Program-made: the position numbers and the translations under genes
Assembly (NCBI GenBank): GCA_000183865.1
Contig: CM001047.1
Coordinates: 1,761,608 to 1,768,019 of the forward strand
Reading direction: 5' to 3'
Source of the DNA: Listeria marthii FSL S4-120
GTDB taxonomy: Bacteria > Bacillota > Bacilli > Lactobacillales > Listeriaceae
Length of the DNA stretch: 6,412 nucleotides
Part shown: in pieces, positions 1-6,412 of the stretch
Layout of the letters: each line of letters opens with the position of its first letter
How positions within the stretch are numbered: the first letter of the stretch is position 1
Notes under the pieces: model-generated
Told to the model about the DNA's origin: nothing
Database searches by the model: none
The model's input: only the letters and a program-made list of their open reading frames with translations

Positions 1-528
1 AAAACTAGTTTTTAGTGTGGTTTTTATTTCGTTATTGTCAGTTTCTTCTATTTTTAGAGGTGTTTTATCTGTTTGGACAGATCGTTCACCACTTGTAATT
101 TCGTAGTTCGCAAATTTTTTCTGAATAGTTGTGGTTGGGTAACGGTATTTTGTGTTTGTGATATATTCAGAAACTTTTTTTGCTTCAATACGAAGGCGAT
201 ATGCTTTAATATCTTTATACCGGTCATTTGAAGCCGCTAGTTCTTGCAAAATTTCTTCGTTTGTCGTTGCTAGTATTAAATCTCCATTTGCGGCAATCGT
301 TGTTTGTGTGTTTGCTGCAGGGATAGATAGAATTATATTGTCTTGTATCGGAATTTGCATTTGATTATTTATCCATACTTTATTACTTTCAATTAGCTCT
401 GTTTTACTTACTTTTGGAGCTTGTTCTTCTGCATCAACCTGCCAAAAGAAAAAAACAGCCGCTGCGATAGCAATGATAAGAACGATTATTATCATCGTGA
501 ATTTTTTAAATAAATGTTCACTTGTCAT
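1..528 (-). CDS. Unrecognised membrane-anchored protein, 3' end outside window
   Basis: An open frame of 176 codons starts with ATG at 526-528 and runs without a stop to the left edge, so the C-terminus is missing. The ATG follows a GAGGTGA ribosome binding site at 536-542 with 7 nt spacing and a near-consensus promoter, so both start and expression are well supported. The protein opens with a short charged N-terminus (MTSEHLFKKF), then one hydrophobic segment at about residues 12-30 ending in FFFWQ, then an acidic, polar stretch. The positive charges before the helix suggest a cytoplasmic N-terminus and an extracytoplasmic bulk. There is no lipobox cysteine, so the segment is probably an uncleaved anchor. 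The remainder (residues 40-176) is rich in Lys, Thr, Glu and Ile and shows no motif I can name. It follows dgkB but is separated from it by a terminator and its own promoter, so it is a separate transcription unit. I assign no function. Confidence 0.85.
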   Translation of the reverse strand, partial: MTSEHLFKKFTMIIIVLIIAIAAAVFFFWQVDAEEQAPKVSKTELIESNKVWINNQMQIPIQDNIILSIPAANTQTTIAANGDLILATTNEEILQELAASNDRYKDIKAYRLRIEAKKVSEYITNTKYRYPTTTIQKKFANYEITSGERSVQTDKTPLKIEETDNNEIKTTLKTSF

Positions 529-561
529 ATCGCATTCACCTCATTTCTTGTCAGACTACTT

Positions 562-590
562 ATTATACTTGTTTTGCGCAAATAAGACAA
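562..590 (-). promoter_or_regulatory. Sigma-A-type promoter of the left-edge membrane protein gene
   Basis: On the minus strand a perfect TATAAT (-10) lies at 562-567 and TTGTCT (-35, four of six matches to TTGACA) at 585-590, separated by exactly 17 bp. Transcription would start near 555, giving a leader of about 27 nt before the ATG at 528. The promoter sits between the dgkB terminator and the ribosome binding site, which fits an independently transcribed gene. No operator-like repeat is obvious nearby. Confidence 0.8.
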
Positions 591-640
591 ATAACTAACA
601 AAAATTACATCCTTTTTACTATGTTGCAATTAGGACGTTT

Positions 641-678
641 AGGCTAAAAGAAAAAAACTACCAAGCTGGGCAGTTTTT
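641..678 (-). terminator. Rho-independent terminator of dgkB
   Basis: On the minus strand the arms at 669-678 and 653-662 form a 10-bp stem (AAAAACTGCC with GGTAGTTTTT, one G-U pair) around a 6-nt loop at 663-668. It is followed by a T-rich tract running to about 643. The dgkB stop codon (677-679) overlaps the base of the stem, so termination follows directly on the end of translation. It isolates dgkB from the next gene, which has its own promoter. Confidence 0.85.
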
Positions 679-1609
679 AGCTATTTTCTTTTATGAATAA
701 ATCGGTTGCAGGGATATCATCCACACTTGCGAAAAACTCGATATGTTGTTTTAAATTGCGGAATGCCATCGGAGTTTCTCCGCCAAGCTCGCCGTCAAGA
801 TTAATCAACATTTTATCTTCTGAATGAACAATTACTTTTTCAGATTTCACATAAATCACATTTGGTTCTTTAATATGATCGCCTCTAAGTGCTAAAGTAA
901 CTAAGCGGATAAATTCTGCTAAATTGACTTTTTTTACGATAATAAGCGAAAATTTACCATCATCTAGCTTAGCATCTGGAGCAATTTTTTCGAAGCCTCC
1001 GATAGAATTCGTTAATCCTAATAGGAAAAACATTACTTCGCCTTCAAAAATGCCTTGATCATATTCTACTTTTACTTTGGTTGCTTTTAAGGACGGTAGC
1101 ATTTCGATTCCTTTTAAATAATAAGCAAGTTGTCCAAGCATTGTTTTTAATCGGCTAGGAACGTCGTAAGTTAGTTCTGTCAGCCGACCGCCACCACCAA
1201 TATTAATAAAATAAGTTTCATTTGCTTTACCTATATCCATTGCTACACTTTGACCAGCTGCTATAATCTTCGTTGCTTTTATCACGTCTCTAGGAACATG
1301 TAAGGCTCTCGCAAAATCATTGGTTGTCCCGGTTGGTATAATCCCTACTTTGGGGCGATATTCTTTTTCTGCAATCCCGTTAATGACTTCATTAATGGTT
1401 CCATCTCCGCCAGCTGCTACGACTAAATCAAATCGATCTCTTACAGCTTCTTCGGCTGCGCGTTTGGCGTCATCTGGTTCTGCAGTAGTTGCGTGTGCAG
1501 ACGTTACATAGCCCGCTTCCTCTAATATCGAAAGGACATCTGCAAGGTTTTTCTTAATGATTTCTCTTCCAGATGTGGGATTATAAATAACTCGAGCGTG
1601 TTTTTGCAT
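677..1609 (-). CDS. dgkB: Diacylglycerol kinase DgkB (soluble, DAGK_cat family)
   Basis: The product phosphorylates diacylglycerol to phosphatidic acid with ATP. In Gram-positive bacteria this returns diacylglycerol released by lipoteichoic acid synthesis to the phospholipid pathway. The 310-residue protein matches Bacillus DgkB/YerQ in length and nearly throughout in sequence. Visible motifs are IYNPTSGRE (residues 8-16), the nucleotide-binding GGDGT (67-71) with NEVING after it, PTGTTNDFARAL (92-103), GGGGRLTELTYDVPS (138-152), a DDGKF turn (216-220) and LDGELGG (271-277), which carries the catalytic-base region. The open frame extends upstream to a GTG at 1630. I choose the ATG at 1609 because AAGGAGAGG at 1619-1627 lies 9 nt before it, would be inside the longer frame, and because orthologs begin just before the RVIYNPTSG motif. 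The gene follows gatB after a hairpin, has a likely promoter of its own, and is closed by a terminator overlapping its stop. Confidence 0.95.
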   Translation of the reverse strand: MQKHARVIYNPTSGREIIKKNLADVLSILEEAGYVTSAHATTAEPDDAKRAAEEAVRDRFDLVVAAGGDGTINEVINGIAEKEYRPKVGIIPTGTTNDFARALHVPRDVIKATKIIAAGQSVAMDIGKANETYFINIGGGGRLTELTYDVPSRLKTMLGQLAYYLKGIEMLPSLKATKVKVEYDQGIFEGEVMFFLLGLTNSIGGFEKIAPDAKLDDGKFSLIIVKKVNLAEFIRLVTLALRGDHIKEPNVIYVKSEKVIVHSEDKMLINLDGELGGETPMAFRNLKQHIEFFASVDDIPATDLFIKENS

Positions 1610-1618
1610 TATGTTCGT

Positions 1619-1627
1619 CCTCTCCTT
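1619..1627 (-). promoter_or_regulatory. Ribosome binding site that fixes the dgkB start
   Basis: AAGGAGAGG on the minus strand lies 9 nt upstream of the ATG at 1607-1609. The alternative GTG start at 1628-1630 would place this site inside the coding region and has no comparable site in front of it. The 310-residue form is therefore preferred over the 317-residue form. Confidence 0.85.
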
Positions 1628-1641
1628 CACTCAAACAGCGT

Positions 1642-1670
1642 TGTTCAAAAGAAAAGCGCGTTTTGACACA
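1642..1670 (-). repeat. Weak inverted repeat in the dgkB leader
   Basis: TGTTCAAAA at 1642-1650 can pair with TTTTGACACA at 1661-1670 with one bulged base, around a 10-nt GC-containing loop. It lies in the untranslated leader between the inferred dgkB transcription start (about 1674) and the ribosome binding site. The pairing is mostly A-T, so it could be incidental. No ligand-binding RNA motif is recognisable. Confidence 0.3.
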
Positions 1671-1680
1671 TGATAGTAAT

Positions 1681-1710
1681 ATTATAGCAAATTTCGCCAT
1701 AAATTCCTAA
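1681..1710 (-). promoter_or_regulatory. Probable dgkB promoter with extended -10
   Basis: The minus strand carries TGCTATAAT, a perfect TATAAT at 1681-1686 preceded by the extended -10 TG at 1688-1689. The only -35 candidate is a poor TTAGGA at 1705-1710 with an 18-bp spacer. Extended -10 promoters can work with a weak -35. The predicted start near 1674 leaves a leader of about 65 nt before dgkB. Its place just after the gatB hairpin suggests dgkB is at least partly transcribed independently of gatCAB. Confidence 0.6.
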
Positions 1711-1715
1711 TAAAT

Positions 1716-1748
1716 ACAAGCAGTGAGGCGAAATACCCCACTGCTTGT
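1716..1748. terminator. Strong hairpin between gatB and dgkB, possible bidirectional terminator
   Basis: Arms at 1716-1728 (ACAAGCAGTGAGG) and 1736-1748 (CCCCACTGCTTGT) pair over 13 positions with one non-Watson-Crick position (G-U on the minus transcript), around a 7-nt loop. The hairpin begins 4 bp after the gatB stop (1753-1755), the usual place for a terminator. On the minus strand, the direction of gatB, the tail is only the mixed ATTTATTAGG. On the plus strand the stem is followed by seven consecutive T at 1748-1754. Its best U-tract thus faces opposite to the genes, so it may terminate gatB transcripts incompletely or chiefly protect their 3' ends. Confidence 0.7.
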
Positions 1749-1752
1749 TTTT

Positions 1753-3183
1753 TTAGCGTTTGTTCATTTCTTCTAATAATAGTTTGTTCGCCATTGGTGG
1801 ATTTGCTTGGCCTTTTGTTGCTTTCATTACTTGACCAATTAAGAATCCAACTGCACGATCTTTACCATTTTTAAAGTCGACAATGGATTGTTCATTGTTA
1901 TCTAAAATTTCACCAATGATTGTGCGTAATGCTCCTTCATCAGAAATTTGAACAAGTCCTTTGTCTTTAACAACTTGCTCTGCGTCGCCACCATTTTGCG
2001 CTAATTCACGGAAAACTTTTTTGGCGATTTTAGAGGAAATTGTGCCGGCTTCGATTAATTTAATCATACCAGCTAGGTTTTCTGGTGTTAGGCCTGTTTC
2101 GTGAAGTTCTTTTTGTTCTGCATTTAAGTATGCGGAGACTTCACCCATTAGCCAGTTAGATGCTTGTTTAGCGTCTGCTCCAGCTGCAAGAGTTGCTTCA
2201 AAGAAATCAGACATTTCTTTTGTTAGCGTGAGAACCATCGCATCGTATGCTGGTAAGCCGAGATCGTTAATATAACGGATTTGGCGTTTGTCTGGAAGTT
2301 CAGGGATTTCCGCACGAATGCGTTCTTTCCAAGCATCATCAATAAATAAATCTACTAAATCTGGCTCTGGGAAATAACGATAGTCGTCGGATCCTTCTTT
2401 TATACGCATCAAGGAAGTTTTTCCAGTTGCTTCTTCAAAACGACGTGTTTCTTGTTCGATAATGCCGCCAGAAAGAAGCACTTCTGCTTGGCGTTTTTCT
2501 TCGTATTCAATACCTTTACGTACGTTGTTGAATGAGTTTAGGTTTTTAAGCTCTGTTTTTACACCAAATTCTTCACGGCCGACTGGACGGATAGAAATGT
2601 TGGCATCACAGCGCATCGAACCTTCTTCCATTTTCACATCGGATACGCCGGTGTATTGGATGATTGATTTTAGTTTTTCCAAGTAGGCATAAGCTTCTTC
2701 TGCAGAGCGAATGTCTGGTTCGGAAACGATTTCGATTAGCGGTGTTCCTTGACGGTTAATATCCACTAAGGAATAACCATGCGATGTATGCGTGTTTTTA
2801 CCAGCATCTTCTTCTAAATGAAGACGAGTGATACCGATTTTTTTCTTTTTACCGCCAACTTCGATTTCAATCCAGCCATGTTCGCCGATTGGTTTATCGA
2901 ATTGGGAAATTTGATATGCTTTGGGATTATCTGGATAGAAATAGTTTTTGCGGTCGAATTTTGTATGTTCCGCAATTTCACAGTTGATTGCCATCGCTGC
3001 TTTCATACCGAATTCTACAGCACGTTTATTTAAAACTGGTAAAACACCTGGCATACCTAAGTCTACCACGGTTGTATTTGTATTTGGTTCTGCTCCAAAA
3101 TGAGCTGGCGCAGAAGAAAATATTTTTGAATTGGTTTTTAACTCTACGTGAACCTCAAGTCCAATAACTGTTTCAAAATTCAT
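1753..3183 (-). CDS. gatB: Asp/Glu-tRNA(Asn/Gln) amidotransferase subunit B
   Basis: GatB is the kinase and tRNA-binding subunit of the GatCAB complex. It phosphorylates the side chain of Glu on misacylated tRNA(Gln) (or Asp on tRNA(Asn)), and the activated acyl group is then amidated with ammonia delivered from GatA. The 476 residues are the normal family length. Residues seen are the N-terminal GLEVHVEL (8-15, with metal-site E10 and H12), [16 protein letters not shown] (76-91), LHLEEDAGK (121-129, with E125), and [15 protein letters not shown] (143-157, with E151), the GatB signature region. Residues from about 330 to the end form the helical GatB/YqeY tail that contacts tRNA. The ATG start at 3181-3183 follows AGGAGG at 3191-3196 with 7 nt spacing. 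That site overlaps the gatA stop, indicating coupled translation. GatB is last in the gatCAB cluster and is followed by a hairpin. Confidence 0.98.
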   Translation of the reverse strand: MNFETVIGLEVHVELKTNSKIFSSAPAHFGAEPNTNTTVVDLGMPGVLPVLNKRAVEFGMKAAMAINCEIAEHTKFDRKNYFYPDNPKAYQISQFDKPIGEHGWIEIEVGGKKKKIGITRLHLEEDAGKNTHTSHGYSLVDINRQGTPLIEIVSEPDIRSAEEAYAYLEKLKSIIQYTGVSDVKMEEGSMRCDANISIRPVGREEFGVKTELKNLNSFNNVRKGIEYEEKRQAEVLLSGGIIEQETRRFEEATGKTSLMRIKEGSDDYRYFPEPDLVDLFIDDAWKERIRAEIPELPDKRQIRYINDLGLPAYDAMVLTLTKEMSDFFEATLAAGADAKQASNWLMGEVSAYLNAEQKELHETGLTPENLAGMIKLIEAGTISSKIAKKVFRELAQNGGDAEQVVKDKGLVQISDEGALRTIIGEILDNNEQSIVDFKNGKDRAVGFLIGQVMKATKGQANPPMANKLLLEEMNKR

Positions 3184-3190
3184 TGCTACG

Positions 3191-3196
3191 CCTCCT
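3191..3196 (-). promoter_or_regulatory. gatB ribosome binding site overlapping the gatA stop
   Basis: AGGAGG at 3191-3196 is 7 nt before the gatB ATG, and its first two bases belong to the gatA TAG stop (3195-3197). Ribosomes finishing gatA therefore end on the gatB initiation site, an arrangement that favours matched amounts of the two subunits. Confidence 0.9.
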
Positions 3197-4646
3197 ATAA
3201 GTTTGGTTTTTCTTTATGGAATGTTGTTTCTTGTTCAAATGCATGTGCTACTTTGTATAATAATGATTCTTCAAAGTAGTTACCGATAATTTGTAAGCCT
3301 ACTGGTAAGCCATCTGAGAATCCACAAGGAACAGAAATAGCTGGTACGCCGGCTAAGTTAATCGGAACAGTTAAAATATCATTGGAATACATTGTAATTG
3401 GATCATTGATCATACCGTCAATTTTGAAAGCTGTTGTCGGAGAACTTGGTCCGATAATTACATCGTAGTTTTCAAATACGTTAACGAAATCTTGTTTAAT
3501 TAATGTACGTGCTTGTTGCGCTTTTTTGTAGTATGCATCGTAATAACCAGAGCTTAACGCATATGTTCCAAGCATAATACGACGTTTTACTTCATCGCCA
3601 AATCCTTCAGAACGTGTTTTAGTATAAAGTTCTTCTAAAGTAGTCGCGTTTGGAGAACGGTATCCGTAACGAACGCCGTCAAAGCGAGAAAGGTTAGAAG
3701 ATGCTTCACTAGATGCTAAAATATAGTAACTTGCCACACCATATTCAGAATGAGGTAAGGAAACTTCATCCCAAGTAGCGCCAAGTTTTTCTAGAGTTTT
3801 AAGCGCGTCCAGTACAGCTTGTTTTACGCCAGGGTCAACGCCTTCCGCAAGATATTCTTTTGGAACACCGATGCGTAAGCCTTTGATGTCGCCAGTTAAG
3901 CTATCTGAGAAACGTTCTACTGGTTGGTTAATGGACGTAGAATCGTTTGCATCTAAACCAGAAATCGCTTCTAGTAAATACGCGTTATCTTCTACATTTT
4001 TAGTAATTGGGCCGATTTGGTCTAAAGAAGACGCAAAGGCAATTAAACCAAAACGAGATACACGACCATATGTAGGTTTCATTCCGACTACCCCACAAAA
4101 AGCTGCTGGTTGACGAATCGATCCACCAGTGTCACTACCAAGTGAGAACAATACTTCTCCGGCTGCAACTGCGGATGCACTACCACCTGAAGAACCACCA
4201 GGAACTCTGGATAAATCCCATGGGTTATGTGTTTTGTGGAAATACGATGTTTCTGTCGAGGAACCCATCGCAAATTCATCCATGTTTAATTTTCCGATAT
4301 TAATTGTTTGCGCATTTTTTAATTTTGAAACAACGGTCGCATCGTAAATCGGATCGAAGTTTTCTAAAATTTTACTTGCTGCTGTTGTGCGCAAGCTTTT
4401 TGTGACGATATTATCTTTAATCCCGATTGGAAGTCCTGCAAGCATGTTGTTAGGATCTATGCCAGCATCTCCAAGCTCTTCCGCTACACCAAATGCTGCT
4501 TCTTTATTTAAAGTAATAAAGGAGCCCACTTTGTCCTCTACGGATTCAATTCGGTTGAATGATTCTGATACTAAATCAAAAGGTGTAATTTCTTTTTTTA
4601 CTAATTTATCGTGTAGTTCTTTTACTGAAAAATCAAATAAACCCAA
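3195..4646 (-). CDS. gatA: Asp/Glu-tRNA(Asn/Gln) amidotransferase subunit A
   Basis: GatA is the glutaminase subunit of GatCAB and belongs to the amidase signature family. It hydrolyses glutamine to supply ammonia, which travels to the GatB active site. The protein has 483 residues, the usual size. The Ser-cisSer-Lys catalytic triad is intact: K77 in [10 protein letters not shown] (71-80), the cis-serine S152 in the amidase signature [16 protein letters not shown] (149-164), and nucleophile S176 in [16 protein letters not shown] (170-185). Further conserved blocks are [30 protein letters not shown] and [20 protein letters not shown] near the C-terminus. The start is TTG at 4644-4646, supported by AAGGAGG at 4656-4662 and by the [12 protein letters not shown]-terminus, which aligns with MSLFD in Bacillus. 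The gene begins 24 nt after gatC and its stop overlaps the gatB ribosome binding site. Confidence 0.98.
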   Translation of the reverse strand: MGLFDFSVKELHDKLVKKEITPFDLVSESFNRIESVEDKVGSFITLNKEAAFGVAEELGDAGIDPNNMLAGLPIGIKDNIVTKSLRTTAASKILENFDPIYDATVVSKLKNAQTINIGKLNMDEFAMGSSTETSYFHKTHNPWDLSRVPGGSSGGSASAVAAGEVLFSLGSDTGGSIRQPAAFCGVVGMKPTYGRVSRFGLIAFASSLDQIGPITKNVEDNAYLLEAISGLDANDSTSINQPVERFSDSLTGDIKGLRIGVPKEYLAEGVDPGVKQAVLDALKTLEKLGATWDEVSLPHSEYGVASYYILASSEASSNLSRFDGVRYGYRSPNATTLEELYTKTRSEGFGDEVKRRIMLGTYALSSGYYDAYYKKAQQARTLIKQDFVNVFENYDVIIGPSSPTTAFKIDGMINDPITMYSNDILTVPINLAGVPAISVPCGFSDGLPVGLQIIGNYFEESLLYKVAHAFEQETTFHKEKPNL

Positions 4647-4655
4647 AATAATTTC

Positions 4656-4662
4656 CCTCCTT
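4656..4662 (-). promoter_or_regulatory. Ribosome binding site supporting the gatA TTG start
   Basis: AAGGAGG on the minus strand lies 9 nt before the TTG at 4644-4646, within the 24-nt gatC-gatA gap. There is no in-frame ATG or GTG between the gatC stop and this TTG, and the near-perfect site makes up for the weak start codon. Confidence 0.85.
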
Positions 4663-4670
4663 AGCTACTT

Positions 4671-4964
4671 TTATTGTTCCATAATTGTTGGTACTTTGAA
4701 CATGCCGTCTTGCTCATCTGGCGCATTTTTTAGTACTTCTCTACGGTCAAGCCCTTTTGTTGCCACATCTTCTCGTAATACATTGGATACTTCAATTGCA
4801 TGGCTGGTAGGTTCTACATTCGTTGTATCTAAAGTATTTAATTGCTCTACTAGCTCAATAATTTTACCAAGTTGACCAGCAAAAGCTGTTGCTTCTGTTT
4901 CTGATACTTCTAATTTGGCAAGATTTGCTACTTTTTCTACGGTTTCTTTTGATATATTTGACAA
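4671..4964 (-). CDS. gatC: Asp/Glu-tRNA(Asn/Gln) amidotransferase subunit C
   Basis: GatC is the small subunit that wraps around the GatA-GatB interface and stabilises the amidotransferase. The 97-residue length is typical. The recognisable pattern is an N-terminal helical part (VEKVANLAKLEVSETEA, residues 9-25), a second helix (FAGQLGKIIELVEQLNTLDT, 28-47), then the extended conserved tail with NVEPTSHAIEV (49-59), LREDVATKGLDRREVLKNAP (63-82) and a FKVPTIME end. The start is TTG at 4962-4964, placed by AAGGAGG 8 nt upstream. An ATG slightly upstream (4968-4970) is in another frame. It is first in the gatCAB group, separated from camS by 124 bp containing a possible promoter and hairpins. 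Known family biology makes it essential in bacteria lacking glutaminyl-tRNA synthetase; whether that enzyme is absent here cannot be seen. Confidence 0.97.
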   Translation of the reverse strand: MSNISKETVEKVANLAKLEVSETEATAFAGQLGKIIELVEQLNTLDTTNVEPTSHAIEVSNVLREDVATKGLDRREVLKNAPDEQDGMFKVPTIMEQ

Positions 4965-4972
4965 AATGCCAT

Positions 4973-4979
4973 CCTCCTT
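4973..4979 (-). promoter_or_regulatory. Ribosome binding site supporting the gatC TTG start
   Basis: AAGGAGG on the minus strand lies 8 nt from the TTG at 4962-4964. The gatC frame stays open upstream through the leader but contains no ATG, GTG or TTG before an in-frame TAA inside the -10 element, so this TTG is the only sensible start. Confidence 0.85.
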
Positions 4980-4986
4980 TTTAGTG

Positions 4987-5034
4987 GTACTTTCTACGCG
5001 GTAGTACTTCCCGCCTGTTAAAAATGGGAAGAAC
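4987..5034 (-). repeat. Two overlapping inverted repeats in the gatC leader
   Basis: The first repeat pairs 5004-5012 with 5026-5034 (GTACTTCCC with GGGAAGAAC, one mismatch, 13-nt loop). The second pairs CTAC at 4994-4997 with GTAG at 5001-5004 around GCG, and may extend by GTAC at 4987-4990 pairing with GTAC at 5004-5007. The two structures compete for 5004-5007. They lie between the inferred transcription start and the gatC ribosome binding site, so they might act on gatC translation or RNA stability. This is visible pairing potential only, with no known riboswitch family recognised. Confidence 0.4.
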
Positions 5035-5050
5035 TGTCCTCTCCTGCATA

Positions 5051-5056
5051 ATTATA
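5051..5056 (-). promoter_or_regulatory. Candidate -10 element for gatCAB
   Basis: A perfect TATAAT lies on the minus strand in the camS-gatC gap. The best-placed -35 (ATGCGA at 17-bp spacing) matches consensus at only three positions and falls in a hairpin region, and there is no extended -10 TG. Transcription would start near 5044 with a leader of about 80 nt. It may be a weak promoter adding to read-through from camS. Confidence 0.45.
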
Positions 5057-5067
5057 CAACAGGAAAG

Positions 5068-5083
5068 AACAATTCGCATTGTT
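5068..5083. terminator. Short AT-rich hairpin after camS, weak terminator candidate
   Basis: AACAAT at 5068-5073 and ATTGTT at 5078-5083 form a perfect 6-bp stem with a 4-nt loop, reading as GCGA (a GNRA-type loop) on the minus strand. It lies 5 bp after the camS stop. On the minus strand the following sequence is CTTTCC, not a U-tract. On the plus strand the stem is followed by more T residues. A strong termination role for camS is therefore doubtful, and read-through into gatCAB is likely. Confidence 0.35.
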
Positions 5084-5088
5084 TTTTA

Positions 5089-6412
<1,324 letters not shown>

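Noticed and set aside
152..364. A 70-codon open frame on the plus strand near the left edge
   Set aside because: It is antisense to a gene with its own promoter, ribosome binding site and membrane segment, and has no start signals of its own.
1729..1740. A GGGTAT string on the minus strand resembling a sigma-B -10 element
   Set aside because: It is part of the gatB hairpin and loop, and no GTTT -35 element lies at the required distance upstream.
4387..4875. A 162-codon open frame on the plus strand opposite gatA and gatC
   Set aside because: It lies fully antisense to two clearly identified genes, has no convincing ribosome binding site, and its translation is serine-rich low-complexity sequence typical of a shadow frame.
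4983..5050. A 22-codon open frame (starting MQERTVLPIF) in the gatC leader, a possible leader peptide
   Set aside because: Its ATG immediately follows the -10 element, so a transcript from that promoter would begin after it, and no ribosome binding site precedes it. It also shows no regulatory run of one amino acid.
4965..5088. A true T-box riboswitch before gatC
   Set aside because: The gap is 124 bp, too short for stem I with a specifier loop plus antiterminator, the GGTGG core is missing, and no terminator with U-tract follows.

Overview
The window looks like chromosomal DNA of a low-GC Firmicute, most probably Listeria sensu stricto. I base this on the AT-rich coding sequence, strong AGGAGG-type ribosome binding sites, TTG starts, protein sequences close to Bacillus/Listeria orthologs, and the gene order ligA-camS-gatC-gatA-gatB-dgkB. 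This order matches the pcrA-ligA-yerH-gatCAB-dgkB neighbourhood of Bacillus. I cannot fix the species from the sequence alone.

Every gene is on the minus strand, so the genes read from right to left. At the right edge is the 3' end of ligA (NAD+-dependent DNA ligase, BRCT domain), whose stop overlaps the camS start by ATGA. camS encodes a CamS/YerH-family lipoprotein. After a 124-bp gap holding a -10-like element and two small inverted repeats come gatC, gatA and gatB, closely spaced and each with a strong ribosome binding site. They encode the three subunits of the tRNA-dependent amidotransferase. A strong hairpin follows gatB. Then comes dgkB, a soluble diacylglycerol kinase with its own likely promoter (extended -10) and its own terminator. 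Leftmost is a 5' portion of a membrane-anchored protein that I do not recognise. It has a near-consensus sigma-A promoter and runs off the left edge of the window.

The genes serve core functions. LigA joins nicks in replication and repair. GatCAB converts misacylated Glu-tRNA(Gln), and Asp-tRNA(Asn) where needed, to the correct aminoacyl-tRNA. DgkB recycles the diacylglycerol released during lipoteichoic acid synthesis back into phospholipid. CamS is a surface lipoprotein whose cleaved signal peptide is a pheromone source in some relatives.

This is an ordinary, conserved housekeeping region. I see no mobile element, CRISPR array, phage gene, tRNA or rRNA, and no convincing undescribed system. 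The points most worth a second look are the gatC leader with two overlapping hairpins, the asymmetric hairpin between gatB and dgkB, and the unrecognised membrane-anchored protein at the left edge.
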